Position numbers and translations under genes: made by a program
Origin: Armillaria gallica
Lineage: Eukaryota; Basidiomycota; Agaricomycetes; Agaricales; Physalacriaceae
Assembly (NCBI GenBank): GCA_037576215.1
Contig: JBANDB010000003.1
Coordinates: 5,208,001 to 5,272,000, forward strand
Reading direction: 5' to 3'
Length of the DNA stretch: 64,000 nucleotides
The notes under the pieces: generated by a model
Database searches by the model: none
Told to the model about the DNA's origin: nothing
The model's input: the letters and a program-made list of their open reading frames with translations, nothing else
Shown: positions 1 to 11,991 of the stretch, in pieces
Position numbering within the stretch: position 1 is the first letter of the stretch
Layout: each line of letters starts with the position of its first letter

Positions 1-56
1 TGTCCGAGGAAGCGTGACATTCTTACAAGATCATCAGGATGATGATATCGATTGAG

Positions 57-216
57 GTGTGGCCAACACGTGTATCAAGACATCTCGGAACTGCATGCCA
101 AAGCCCCGTGGAAGCTGGAACGACATACAAACTTCCCGTACATATGGAACCCATACACCTTCCTTCCATTGCGCCCTCACTGTGTCCAGACTCACGCCGA
201 CAACTACTTGAAATAA
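57..216 (+). CDS. possible terminal exon of an upstream gene (partial)
   Basis: One frame is open from an acceptor-like AG at 55-56 to a TAA at 214-216. It reads as an ordered, tryptophan- and proline-rich peptide containing KAPWKLERHTNFPYIWNP and LPLRPHCVQTHADNYLK at its end. The composition looks like real protein, unlike the other frames here. The start would lie in exons left of the window. I do not recognise the family. A longer antisense open frame covers the same bases but looks like a shadow. Confidence 0.3.
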
Positions 217-256
217 AGAATTGTGACATCGCAAATGCACAACTGGGCCGAGGCCA

Positions 257-1775
257 GTGGTGAGCGCCCGTTTTCAAAACACCATAATAAGTATAATTGA
301 CCTCGTACTGTACGCAGAATCTGGGGTTCTCTATCTTGTCAACGATCATCGAGGACAAAGACTAGTTCGTCGACCTCGTCCTCCACCGACTTCACCGCCA
401 CTCGACGAAGATTTTGACGCTATAACACAGGAGTGTACTACTCGAGGTCCAGAGACCGAGTGGGGCACGAGAGCCAGAGGTTCTTGGGCACCCACATCTC
501 CTCCTCTCGACGACGACTTTGATGCAGTGACATATACTGTTGTTACTGGCGCGCCACAGGCTGACGTGGAGACGGACTACTATGAAGAGAAGCCTCGGAC
601 AGAGACCGCCCTTAGTGTCTCTGAGCGCAAACTCCGCCGTCGTGACCGCAGTATCGCGAGTACTAGCCAACGACCGACGCGGGGGTATGACGAGTTCGGG
701 ATGGAAGACCGCGACCACGAGTACAGGCAGCCTAGACGCGACATGCCTAGGTCACTGGGGTCCAAGAAAGTCCTGGATTCCGGCGTTGGTAGGCTGGCGC
801 TAGAGAGGCTTAACGGAAGCTCGATGAGGCTGAGGAGAGCCAGCGAGTCGGTGTTGGAGCATGGAAAGGCTAGGAGGATGAACGGAAGTACGGGCAGGAA
901 AGCGCCAAGGGCTGGACCTAAGGCCGGACAGGAGTTTGACGTCGTACATGACCAGATCCTTGAAGACGGGCCCGAGAGAACTGTGACGATCTCGACATGG
1001 CGCGAGAGGGTCGCGAAGGAGGCAAAATACGAGGATATGAGCGTCTATTATATGACGCAGGGCGACTACGAGGTGCAAGAGCCTACAGCAGAGAGTCCAT
1101 CATCTAGAGGACAGAGCGCGAATGGTGGCAGAAAAAGCCAGGAACCTCCTGTGAGCCATTGGTTATCGCATGAGGTGAGCTAGAATTGTCATGGTGTATT
1201 AAAAAAAACTATACTTACCAATCCGTTCTTCTCTGTAGAACGTCAACGGCATACACAGTCGCGCCTCACCCGTTCAATATGTTGTTGCTTCCGAGGGACA
1301 ACGGTCTTTTTCACCGGCATCTAAATCTCGAGCGCCTCCTCGTGACCGTTCCTCATCCAAAGAATTTCGCTCCGGGGCCTCACCTAGTCCACGAGGCCCA
1401 ACTCCGCAGACGCGAACGACGACCTACGTCGAGGGGACCACGAGTTCACGTACACCCCCACTGCGTACTTCCACCCCAAACAAAAGTTTCCAGTCACATA
1501 TACCCTTTATACCCACTCGTTCGGGATCGACGATAAGTAGCATAAGATCAATAGGCACGACGACTTTCCAGGACGTTTTATCGTCTTGTGAGCCCTCCTT
1601 GCTTCATGTTGCACCAGCGCTCGTGAGCTTAGGGATAAGGAGCGTGGACCATCTGCGCGCCGTTGGGCGACTTACGGAGGAGGTTAGGGATAGGGAGGTG
1701 AGAGACGAAGCATTAAAGAAGGGGCTAACTGTTATGGAATGGGCAATCTTATTGGATAAATTGCGGTCACTCTGA
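257..1775 (+). CDS. hypothetical disordered protein, one intron
   Basis: Exons 257-1174 and 1239-1775 join in phase 0 across a GTGAGC...CTGTAG intron and give about 484 residues. The protein is mostly low-complexity, rich in Arg, Ser, Pro and Asp. Near the N terminus it carries two short repeats, PPTSPPLDEDFDAIT and APTSPPLDDDFDAVT, about 35 residues apart. The last 60 residues look folded and helical (SLGIRSVDHLRAVGRLTEEV). No catalytic or zinc motif is visible. The ATG at 257 is the first in frame but starts an odd hydrophobic stretch only 40 bp after the preceding TAA, so the true N terminus may differ. Function is unknown. Confidence 0.55.
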
Positions 1776-2313
1776 TTTTTGGGCCAGGTCTCTCTGGAAC
1801 CAACGGATGGTGTATATGAATGTTCTAATTTATGTAAACGGACTGTAAAATGATGTACATAAGAATTGATTCGATGTATTTCGGGACTTATTATTTCTTT
1901 GTAAATGCCCAAAGAACAACGTCTTGAGGTCACCAAGTCCTTGATATCGTATAATCCGTGGCAGGGATTATTAGAGTTCGTCAAAAGGTCGATAGATTAC
2001 AGGTTCTGTGAGGCAAAGGCCGTTTCGCATAGCATTGATTACGCGGGCTACACTGTCGATCCCAGTCACCGGTGGTAGATATCAGATGCTTCGACATAAC
2101 ATCACCAATCTGCCGGTCATCATGTATACTTCCTTGTTTGTTTTCTGTTAAACGTTATTAAGGGACGTGCTTACCTGCTGTGAGCTCGATACGTTTCACA
2201 CTTGACGTCGAATGAAGGGGCTAATAAAAAAATCTTGAGATTATCTGATAGGTTTATAGAACATAACCAAATATTATATTCAAAGTCAACCATAGACAGA
2301 AAGACATACAAGG
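1776..2313. other. intergenic, convergent 3' ends
   Basis: This AT-rich stretch lies between the 3' ends of two convergent genes. Its short open frames on either strand have no coding character. I see no RNA gene or repeat. Confidence 0.6.
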
Positions 2314-3124
2314 TCACTCTCGTCCCCATCTAGCACCCGGCTCGTTTCTTCGCGAGTTGGCATCCCATCGACGACGGTCCCGCTCCCTTTCCTTTTCCCG
2401 AGATATATCATCATACTTCCCTGGTGGTAATTGGTGCTGGTCACGATAAGGTGGTGTCGCCGGTGATCTGCTTCGACGTCGAGAGTGACGGTCATCATAA
2501 TCTCTTCGTTCCCGAGAACGGGGGCGAGGCGATCTTGAGCGAGAGCTCGAGTATTCTCTTCGCCTTCGGGTGTCAATGCTTGTGTGCCTCTCCTGTCTCT
2601 CCAGACGACGCTGTTCCTTCTTTGCTCGCTTCTCCTCTTTCCGTTCGGCCTTTCTGCGACGCCTTTCTTCCTTTTCCAACGCGTGTTGATCGGGAGAGGT
2701 AGTACTCTCAATAGGCTTTGAAGTAGAAGGAGCAGATTCATCTTTCACAACCGCGCCTTTGGCATTTGGAGCGAAACCGCTAGAAGTCAGTGTCAGCGTA
2801 AGGTCATGCCAGTCAAAGTAAGTACGACGCACAGAGCGACAGAGAGGGCCTCGGCCTCAGCTTCCTTTACTTTTCTTATTTCTTCTAGTCTCTCTGCCTC
2901 GGAATTTTCGAGCTCTCTGGTGTACCAGTGGACATCCTTGTTTTTCTGCCAACGTCCTGTTGGAGCATTGATGCTGTGACCTAGATAATTCTGTCACCAA
3001 TTTGTTAGATGTGGAAATGGTTGAATTAGAAGGCGATTACCTCTCTGTCCTTGTCCGCAGAGACGTCCGACCACTTGAATTCAGCCTGTCCACCGCGAGT
3101 GCCGCCTCGAATTGGTTCAAACAT
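2314..3124 (-). CDS. MMTAG2-like nuclear protein (kinase phosphorylated protein domain)
   Basis: Three exons (3124-3041, 2990-2833, 2779-2314) join in frame to about 235 residues. The N-terminal 80 residues follow the conserved pattern of multiple myeloma tumour-associated protein 2: MFEPIRGGTRGGQAEFKW, DKDREN, YLGHSINAPTGRWQKNKD, then a helix ending in ALG. The short first exon and both splice joins are supported because they restore this motif exactly. The rest is a lysine/glutamate-rich coiled region followed by an Arg-Ser-rich tail, typical of nuclear RNA-associated proteins. The molecular role of the family is poorly known. The neighbour at 3269 is transcribed divergently from only about 145 bp away, so the two may share a promoter. 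Confidence 0.85.
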
Positions 3125-3268
3125 GGTAGGAGGAGAGCCTTGGAAAGTAACTTGGCCAAACAGTCGGAAAGATGTTCCCACGCATTTCTGTAACGGCTTG
3201 CAGTGCTCGTTGCTCCACCCATCGCCATCAGTTTTCTGGTGCTCCAGCTCACGCCTTTCACGCCCAAA

Positions 3269-3965
3269 ATGCGCCCGTTCTTTCTCGCCGTTGTTGCTCT
3301 TTTCGCTGCCTTTGCAGAGGCCCAGTTGACGGAGACAGTCGTTGATGCGTAAGTCTGCTGCGCACGAGAGAGCTCGCATTGCTGACATACAGGACATGTC
3401 CAGGGACGCCGAGACGGTGGTTATCGTCGTTTCTACAAACACATTGTTGGGAATCGTTACAACACAGACACTGTGAGTACTCTCGAGCAAGCATATAATA
3501 TTCAATAACGTCGTTTTTAGCGAAACGTTGACTGGGACCTCGACGGACACCAGCACCAGCACTAGCACCAACACCAACACTCGGACCAGAGTTACAACTG
3601 CCACAACTGCGACGACGGCGGCCACCACAATCGCTCAAGGTGGCGGCGTCGTCGGCGCCCCACCAGTCACAACCGATGGAGATCCTCATGGACCGACACC
3701 TTACACATACACCACCGCTATCGATGGAATCACAACGTTGATAGAGGACACTTTCACGCCAACATTCCCTGCCACCACACCTTCAACGGCCCCTGCTACT
3801 GGGTCGATAATGGACTTTAGCCAGTACCAGTCAATATACGGAACTGTAAGCGCCTCGACTGCAAATTCGGCGCCAGTGGTCCTAGTATCGCAGAAAGCGC
3901 TGGCGGGTTTGGTTGTGACGACAGTGGTCTGTTTGCTGAGCAGCGTTTGGACAATAATTCTATGA
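3269..3965 (+). CDS. small Ser/Thr-rich GPI-anchored-type secreted protein
   Basis: Exons 3269-3348, 3404-3472 and 3521-3965 join to 197 residues. Residues 1-19 form a signal peptide (MRPFFLAVVALFAAFAEA) with a likely cut after AEA. The mature part is dominated by Thr and Ser, as in O-mannosylated fungal wall proteins. The last 23 residues are hydrophobic, preceded by small residues (STANSAP), as in a GPI attachment signal. I see no catalytic domain, and cysteines are nearly absent, so it is not a hydrophobin or CFEM protein. A wall or plasma-membrane location is inferred from architecture only. The second-exon acceptor at 3403 was chosen because the alternative at 3392 breaks the frame. Confidence 0.75.
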
Positions 3966-4193
3966 GAGTAGAGGTCGAATACATTGTCGACATAGGATTG
4001 CATACATGTTACGTAGCACCCTGCTTTTTTCTCTCATCATTAGGTGGACTTTATTATATCATATTGCATGCCCTTGTAATATACCCGTAGCATCGACCAA
4101 TGTGCTACGTAATTGTCACGAGGTGCGGCTTGCTTCTTGCCATCATCGTCCAGCTTGCCGGCATCGCTGTCGACGAGTGGACGCGTCCACCTT

Positions 4194-7100
4194 ATGGCTG
4201 CACCCCAGCTCAGCATCCAGACAACCCTGTCCCTCAATGACCTCTTCTCCGACTCTCGCACCCATGGATACTCTGGCCCCAGCCGAAATGTACGCCTACA
4301 CAGAGCCTGTGCCAACGGTGGAAGTGCTATCTGTAAGAGCGAAGACGGTTCTCACTGTGCAGTGGCAGGCAAAGAATGTTGGTATTCGCGTCGTTGTCGA
4401 CAGGAAGAGCTAATGAACGTTGTCCAGCTCTCCGCGTACTGACCGTCTTGGATCCAACACAAGCCAGAACTTCCGAGCATAAAGCTGCCGTTGGACGTGG
4501 TGGTCATCGAGTAGAGGCCTCTCGCAATCTCTGGGAAGGCAGCGGTCTCAAGATAGACAGTGCTAGCACTGATGTTGCCTGGGGTTACGGCCGTACGTCT
4601 CGCGTTTATTTTCCGTTTTCTCTCATGCTCATAGGCTACAGAGTTCAGCAACAAGATATTGACCAGCGCCCGTAATGGAGAAATCATCATGTGGGACCTG
4701 GTGAAATCCAAGTATGGTCCGTAATGCAACATCGACGGCCCTTTCATTCTATTTGACATGTTGCATGTACAGAACGACGGACGAAGGACCATACGCGCTC
4801 CATACACAAACTTTCAGTGTCCTCCATTGTCCACCATTACTGCGTTACTGGCTCGTCTGATGGTGATTTGCGCATATGGGTCAGTCTCTTGACACGCTTT
4901 ACGTTTGCGCTCACACGAATATTTGGAAGGATATCAGGGATCTTAGCAAGTCTATCAATCGTATCCGTCACCCTACGACAGTGCGGAGCGCAGTATTCTC
5001 TCCCGTAAACTCCCACCCACTTCAAGTTGTGGTCGGTTTGGATAACGGTAGCCTGTACCGGTCCGTTAATACAAGCTATTCAACCAGACATGTACTGATT
5101 CCGTCATGCAGTTGGGATCTACAGATGGGTCAACGTGGACAATTGGATCGCATACCTGTCGCGCACACAGCACCGGTGACGGCCCTCGATTGGTGTCATA
5201 CCCCTTCCAATGCGATGCCAGGTGCTCCAACTATGGCCCCAGGTGGAGATATCACGAACGGCGGTCTAGGATGGATAGTTTCCGGTGGACTGGATCGTTG
5301 TGTAAAGGTCAATATATTTGCGGATATGCCCTTTCTCTGTTTGAATGTTGATACAGGTCTGGGACCTGACTTGGCCCGCGATATCAGTCCATATCCCTCA
5401 CAAACCGACATACACCCTACATCCTTCGTTTCCGGTACGTCAGGTTCAGTGGCGCCCGTCGTACGAATGCGAGATTGCCATAGTGTCGAATGCCGAACTA
5501 GGAACGGGTTCTAATCCAGACATGTCCCAACCGCCTGCTCTTGCAGGAACTATTGAAAGAGGAAACCGTGGACTTGGGCTTGATCTAGGTGGTCGGGACG
5601 CATCTCAAAACGGGGTAAACAAGGACAGCGGTTCTGGATTCAAGTCACCCAAGGCATCCAATGTCGTGGTTGGCATGGGTGATGCCATCGAGATCTGGGA
5701 TGTGCGGAGAGGTTGGATAGCAAAATGGTCTGTCACAGGCTCTGCGATTGAAGGTGGTGTCACGGGTTGGTTGTCCATTTCACTCGTGAATTCTGCCTTT
5801 GACCTTCTCATATGCAGACATGACATTTGGAGACTCACATGCCATTTGGGCCCAGCATTCTTCCGGAATGTTCTCTCAGATTGATCTCAGAGATGCTACC
5901 AAACCTCTTGACGCAATTACGAAGGTCTCCACAAGTTGGGAGGCTTCTGGTTCACTGGCATTTGTATCTGACGACAAGAAGCTCTGGGAAGCACCTTATG
6001 ACGACGTGTAAGTCCTTTCGAATTTATATCTTTTGGTGGTTGACGGAACGGTGAAAGGTCGCCGGAGCAACGCGAACGTCTACCTCCAAATAGGAAGTCA
6101 AAGCTCAAAGCTCTGGGAGACAGTTCATATTTCCCAGAATGCCAGGCCTCGGGTACTTACAATCCACCAGGAGCAGAGCATGAAGTAGCGACTTTCACTA
6201 GGTTAGCGAAAGGCTACCGAATCAAAGGTCAAGATCGGAAGCAAGTGTGTGCTTTCAATGCACAGGTGAGGTTCAACTGATGATTGCCCATGGACATATA
6301 CTGATATCAGTCAGCTGGCTTTCCGAACCGGAAAAAATCGCGCAGGACAAGTGTGGTTGCTTGTTGGGGCCTCGCTGGCTGACTTAACACCGGACCCTGA
6401 CGATGAATGCGAAAGTGCAGGTCTCCATTCGAACTTGGTGAATCCACATTCGGCGCGTGGTAACGCTCCGTCGTCTCCATCCCCCGGGAGGCATAGTCTT
6501 CCTCTCGAGAGAACAGACTCGTCGGCTACTCTGACGAAGAAAGTCAGCCCTGGTCGGGGTTCCGGGTATAATGTTGACCTTGGATCTACGCAACGCAGTG
6601 TTTCCAGTTCAGGTCGAATAACTCCATCATCGTCCAAGAATTCTTCACCGAGACAAGGTGTTTCCCCTCTCCCTCCGGGTACACCATCACTGCTAGGAAG
6701 AAGAGATTCGGGGGAGTCCCCAATGATGCGACATCCTTCTGTATACCGTCGGCCGTCCGTGTCGATACACAGTTCAAGCCCTGGAGATAGAAGTACCAGT
6801 AGTCTTCGACACATTGGAGAGGGTGCTTTGGATGACTCCGATTCATCTCCAAGCGGGAATGAAAATGAAGCAAATACGGCAGGCGATGGTCATACAAGCG
6901 ACGATGAAGGAGTACAAATACCTTTCTCGCCCAATCATCCCGCCAGGAGGTCGTCATCAGTGCTCCCCAGTCCACTTTCCCGTGTTGTTGCTCCTCGTCA
7001 CTGGTCCGATGACGAAGACGATAATGAAGAGGACGACGAGGACGACGCGTCGCCATCACCTCGTTCCACTGATTCAGAATATGACGACAATCATGACTCT

Positions 7101-8438
7101 CCCCGACCTTCACCACCACGTTTGCCTTCGAGATCCAGCTCGTCAAAGAGATCAACGAAACGGAGTTCTCTTCTAAAGAAATCTCGCAGCCGTAGTTCGA
7201 CTCTCGCTTCTCTACCGGCGCTGGGTTCTGTGAAACCGCTGGCCCGCAGGACTTCACCGAGTAGTGTTAAAACCGTTACTGTGGGAGAAGGTGTCCAGTC
7301 TGAAACTACGAATGGTATCAAGACCGAGGAGACCATTCGTGACTTATCTCACCAGAAAGAGAAGAGCATGACGATTTCTGAGGTCATGTTAGATCTGGGT
7401 GAAGGCGACGGTGGTTCGCCCTCCGTCCCTGTTGATGTCACGGATAGACGCGAAGATCTTGTTCGCTTGGAGGAGAAAAGGTGTCGAGATCTAGCATGGG
7501 AAGCCTTGCGCGATGCTCTTGATGACTTTGCTGACGAGGTGTGTGAATTTTGTGTATCGAAATATCTTGAGCTTGACACAATCAAGGGTGATACGCAAAT
7601 GTGTGCCATGTTATCTGTTATAGCACCCAAAGAACTCCGAATAGACAAACGGAGAATCGTTGGTTTCCTTGACTCCTACATTGGTAAATCTTGCTATCTA
7701 AGATCCCGTGGTTGGATATTGACGATGATGTGTTTGGTCATATCCAGATGTACTTACTAGGCTGCGATTACACACTTGTGCTGCGTATTTGCGGAAAGTC
7801 TGTGAGGCCGAAGAGATTCGAGAGGCTAGTCAGGTGAGCATGCATTTTGATCTATTGCAATAGCGCTCATTCTTCAAACGTATAGCTTGAGACTACCATT
7901 TATACTTCATGCGGTCGATGCCGCAAAGCATTGGCACTGCCTCTTGGTACGACTGACCGCAACGCAGGCTATTGGCTATGTTCGACATGCAAAGCGCCGC
8001 CGGCAATATGTAACATATGGTACGTACAGCATATTTTCTGTTTAATTTTTCTCGTTTCAGTGATTAATGAAATATGGTAGTCGACTTCCTGTCCGCGGGC
8101 TTCTTTTCCAGTGTTCGATATGTTCTCACGGTGGCCATCATATCTGCTATCAGCGATATTACATGCAGCGACCAATGGTGCATCTTCCCAAGTCATTTAT
8201 ACCGGCTGCGGTCGCCACTGAAGACCGTCGGGGGCGATCAGTTGCTCGCAGTTCCACAGGGACGGTTGTAGATGATGATAGCAGTTCCACCATCAGCGCC
8301 GTGAGCACGGTTGATGCCCAAGCCTCTGAAACTACAAATACCTTGATGGGCAAGATGAGCAATTTCATTGGCCATCCGTGCGCGGCTGGTTGTGGACATT
8401 TTTGTTGGGCAGCAAATGGTTCCAATGATAGTGTATGA
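4194..8438 (+). CDS. RTC1: WDR24/RTC1 homologue, GATOR2 (SEA complex) subunit
   Basis: A gene of more than ten exons encodes an N-terminal WD40 propeller (motifs GREIIMWDL-like, DGDLRIWD, YRWDLQMG, VKVWDLTW, IEIWDVRRGW), a long Ser/Asp/Glu-rich middle (about 6400-7400), a helical region (DSYIDVLTRLRLHTCAAYLR) and a C-terminal RING-like zinc domain. The zinc ligands are visible as SCGRCRKA, LCSTCKAPPAIC, CSICSHGGHH and CAAGCGHFC. This architecture is diagnostic of WDR24/Rtc1/Sea2, which acts at the vacuole/lysosome upstream of TORC1. Most introns are about 50 nt. Sites chosen to restore family sequence include donor 4593/acceptor 4641 (GYG-QFSNKIL) and the GTCCGT donor after SKY. The final exon bases were copied downstream (see 9288-9480). 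Confidence 0.9.
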
Positions 8439-8582
8439 TGACAATGAAGATAGATTCGAGTGCATTTTTGGATCGTACGTGGGTCGTACAAGCTCGTACA
8501 AGACCTGTTACAGCGGAAGGTGATTACCTCAGCCGGGTATCCGACATGAAAAGGGGGGGCGTACGGGCCAGCTTAAACTTCC

Positions 8583-9143
8583 ATGGGGCGATTGGTACCT
8601 TCACTTACTGGCACACACAACGAACGTGGGCAAGAGGAGGATAAAGCCAGGGTGAGTTTGCTATTGTATCTGATTCCTTGAGAAGATGTCATTGTTATCT
8701 TTCAGATTTACACTAGGACTGAAATTGAAGAATCATACTCGTTCAACTACATCATCTCCAATGAGCCGTGGGATGATCTCCCTCTCGTCTATGTGCCCAA
8801 TCGCACGAGACCAAAGCCGCCTCTTTTCCACTACGGAATCGGATTCACGCTCTCCAGTATCGCAGAATATGCTACACGAAAGAATCTACTCCCAGAGCGT
8901 GGTACCCGTGCCGTATACCAAACAATGTTGAACACTCTGGAATACCTCCAAAACCTCACTGGGATTGGAGAGAAGCTGTACTATCGAAATGTCGAATCTA
9001 CCGAGGCAGTGTTTATCTTCGCGCTTTATAGTAACTTTAGATCGCTTGTGACTGAGGAAGAACAGGACTATGTGGCCGACATCCTCGAGCCGGAGTTGGA
9101 TGGAGAATTCTTGTGGTACTGCGACGCCATTAATACCGCTTGA
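8583..9143 (+). CDS. uncharacterised 168-aa protein, copy A
   Basis: Exons 8583-8651 and 8706-9143 join across a GTGAGT...TTCAG intron in phase 0. The predicted protein starts MGRLVPSLT and contains YSFNYIISNEPWDDLPLVY, RPKPPLFHYGIGF, a YATRKNLLPE segment and a C-terminal EEEQDYVADILEPELDGEF. There is no signal peptide, membrane helix or known catalytic motif. Its exon sizes (69 and 438 bp) and intron position match copy B exactly, and conserved codons over diverged DNA suggest selection on the protein. I do not recognise the family. The gene starts 144 bp after the WDR24 stop codon, so its promoter is short. Confidence 0.7.
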
Positions 9144-9287
9144 GAATTCATCATGTATGAGGTCCTTTCCCTATTTTTGCGCCTCTGATGCATGCATCCG
9201 GGCTTCAGGTTTTATTCTCGTTTTGTTTTACTCGCTCTTTCACAAACGTATCATCACACTTTCAAATTTCAACTAAGCCAGTTCGAA

Positions 9288-9480
9288 TTGACCGTCGGGG
9301 GCGATCAGTCACTTGCAGTCCTACAGTAGCGGTTGCAGATAATGATACTTCGCAGTTTGACCATCAATGCCGTGAACGCGCCCACGTCTGAAGCCACGAA
9401 TACCTTGATGAGCAAGATGAGGAATATATATTAGGTCATTCGTGTGGACATTTATAAACGGTTCCAATGAGTCGACCAAT
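9288..9480 (+). pseudogene. degenerate copy of the WDR24 C-terminal exon
   Basis: The DNA matches the last exon of the WDR24 gene from about 8221, starting at the sequence coding for EDRRGRSV. Frame-breaking changes follow: indels and substitutions remove the CAAGCGHFC zinc knuckle, and a deletion shortens the end. No upstream WDR24 sequence is present, so it was never a complete gene. It marks the left edge of the duplicated unit. Confidence 0.75.
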
Positions 9481-9567
9481 GGTACAAGCAGCGGTTGAAG
9501 GTGATTACCTCAGCCTGGGTTCCGTGAAAAGGGGTCCAACGATTCAACTTACAACTTCGTCTTATTA

Positions 9568-10132
9568 ATGGGGAGATTGGTTCCTTCCCTTACATCGGAG
9601 TACAACGAACGTGAGCGAGAAGAGGATGAAAACAAGGTGGGCTGACTTTCCTTCATATTCGTCGAGTAGCCTCATGCGTATACTTATCTTTTAGGTTTAC
9701 ACTCGGGCTGAAGTCGAAGAGTTATATTCATTCAACTACATCATCTCCAATGAGCCATGGGATGATCTCCCTCTCGTCTATGTGCCCAGGCGCATGAGAC
9801 CCAAGCCGCCTCTTTTCCATTATGGAATTGGATTCACGTACTCCGGTCTTGCAGACTATGCCACACGGAAGAATATACTTCCAGAATCTGGTACCAGCTC
9901 CGCATTCCTTACAATGTTGAACACCTTGGAATACCTCCAAAACCTCACTGGGATTGGAAGAAAGCTGTACTACCGAAATGTCGAATCTACCAAGGTGGCA
10001 TTTGTCTTCGCGCTTTACAGCAACTTCAAATCGCTTGTGACTGAGGAAGAACGGGACCATGTGGCCGACATCCTCGAGCCGGAGTTGGACGGTGAATTCT
10101 TGTGGTACTACGACGCTCGTAATATCGCCTGA
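9568..10132 (+). CDS. uncharacterised 168-aa protein, copy B
   Basis: Exons 9568-9636 and 9695-10132 have the same lengths as in copy A and the same phase-0 intron position. The protein starts MGRLVPSLTSEYNERERE and keeps the RPKPPLFHYGIGF, LNTLEYLQNLTGIG, KLYYRNVEST and DILEPELDGEFLWYYD segments. Most differences from copy A are single amino-acid changes with no frameshift or stop. Both copies therefore look functional. A third, broken relative lies at about 31388-31660. Function is unknown. Confidence 0.7.
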
Positions 10133-11119
10133 GATGTACGGGATTCCTCTTTTATTGTGTTACTGTCTCTAATATGTGTGCATAGCCCATGTTCGAAGCA
10201 TCGACTGTGAATTCCTGTTCCCGCCCTCATTCCATTGTACTATTTCGCAATAAATATTGTCATTTCCAAGGCTCGACAATCAATACGCCTTGACAGAATT
10301 CACCCTCCCATAAAGGTCTCGTCGGAATACTGCGCGGCGCAGTTTCGATACCCAGACGCCTCATGACAGGACTTCAAGCGGGATTATATGCGCCGCCCTG
10401 TAATTATTCTATCTCCATGCACTTTTTGGTCTCCGTGATGACGTATCGACCCTGCGAAACTTCAGTTCGGAATCATTTCACCATTTCACTGCTCACTGCT
10501 CTCCTTTGGGAAGTACATCTAAGAGGCCTAGGACTGTGAATGATTCTGTAAGACCTACCGATTGAAGAAGGTCGTTTTTTCTACTGAATAGTCCAGGAGG
10601 TCCTCACCTTTATTTCGGCGTATTCTACCCGCAACAACGAGTCGATCTTGGTGAGGCTGGACATCAATCTGTATTCAGACAGTACTCAGCGCTCGGAGAA
10701 AATCTATGGCCGGACACGATGAATAGGCTAATATGACTACCTTACAACCCTGGCGTGTTTCTACTCAGCTCCGCGCTGTTCTATCGCGAATCTGTGCTCT
10801 TTCATTCGATCTGTCGGTGTCTGTAGAACCTCACCCCTCACGACAACACGCAACACATCAACGATTCGCATTTTTATTCGCTCGGCTTACCTAGTGTTCA
10901 TCGTCAAAATCCGTTTCAATTAGCTTGCCAAGCTTGCGATAATCGCAACAGCGATTTGCTCAGACCTTCCTTGGTAAGCACTGCCTCCCGGATAATTAAC
11001 GGCTCATCAAGGCTTTCCCCATATCGGCATGTTAGCACATCAGTAGTCAGACAAAATACTAGTGACGGTGTTTTCAGAGCGACATGTAAAATAATGGATG
11101 TTTAGGTTGCGGTCATTTT
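10133..11119. other. gene-poor stretch
   Basis: About 1 kb without a convincing coding frame on either strand. Near 10940 a short open stretch reads ACQACDN but I could not attach it to a gene. Part may be 5' leader or promoter of the gene at 11120. I see no repeat or RNA gene. Confidence 0.5.
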
Positions 11120-11740
11120 ATGCCGCTGAATGAACCTTCAACCACATGCATCGCCAAGGCGTCCGTGAACTTGCGTCTCCAAGTACTTAGAGTCACCGCC
11201 CAGTTGGCAAAGAGGAGAATGTCTGTCCCATGTACTGAAACGGTGGAAGTCGAACATCTGGGGGGAAATGTACGTCTAACAGTCTTTTTTATTTTTTCGT
11301 TTGCTCAGTGATTTTGATTCGCTCATTTCATTTCTAGGCTTACTCAATATCATGCGAAGAAGGCTGCGCACCTCCGCCGTACGAGAGGATATGGCAGCCT
11401 CCTCCAATGTACACACCGCCGTGTCTAGGATCTCCGCCCGTGAAATATCTCTGTCTTTTGGGATTTCGTACGTCGCCGCTCCAGCCTGACTGAACGCCCA
11501 TCCTTCATTTTTTCTTAAGTCTGTCCTCTCTTGTGGGTGGTCGGATCGCTAGCCCTGTGCCTCCCGCTGCAACATCTATTCCCCCGCCTATTTTCTCCAC
11601 GACGGAATATAGACTCGGATGTACTATCACAAAGGATTCGGAGAACGGAAATACGATGGGCTAGTGTCTGTCTAATCCTGACAAGCACTCTCTTCTTTGT
11701 TGGCACATTTGTATTGGCCATAAAGTTGGACCTGCGATAG
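11120..11740 (+). CDS. small two-helix membrane protein, hypothetical
   Basis: Exons 11120-11269, 11338-11467 and 11520-11740 join in frame to 166 residues. The middle is proline- and cysteine-rich (CAPPPYERIWQPPPMYTPP). Two hydrophobic segments follow, around LLWVVGSLALCLPLQHLF and VCLILTSTLFFVGTFVLAI, separated by a basic loop (RRNIDSDVLSQRIRRTE). The C terminus is LDLR. The organisation suggests a PPxY-containing membrane adaptor: the cytoplasmic PPPY could bind WW-domain ubiquitin ligases, which is inference. The start could also be the in-frame ATG at 11219. I do not recognise a named family. Confidence 0.6.
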
Positions 11741-11991
11741 CGTCAGTACCTCACTGGCATGACATATATGATGGTAGACGGTGCATCCGACATTTTCCTG
11801 TACGAGGACAAGGCAAAGGACTAGAGACATGTCGCCAAAGTATCAATGGCAGTGACCCCAAAGGTTGGCCTTTGATTTCTGGTGGCAAGAGTACATTGCA
11901 CGCCACGGAGGACCTGCGATGTAGATCGAAAAGACTCACGAACTTCTTTCATATAAAGTACGCTCAATACATACAAATTCAATAGTCCTAT

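Larger units (their letters stand above)
8221..10132 (+). repeat. two-copy tandem segmental duplication (about 1 kb unit)
   Basis: Copy A (about 8221-9143) holds the 3' end of the WDR24 gene plus a complete 168-aa gene. Copy B (about 9288-10132) repeats both parts in the same order and strand. The shared left edge begins at the bases around GACCGTCGGGGGCGATCAGT (8223 and 9290). The offset is 1067 bp there and 985 bp at the two downstream ATGs, so indels have accumulated. Divergence is visible but the downstream gene is well preserved in both copies. Confidence 0.85.

Noticed and set aside
23..358. 111-codon minus-strand open frame
   Set aside because: It overlaps the better plus-strand frames, has no domain character and starts without context, so it is treated as a shadow.
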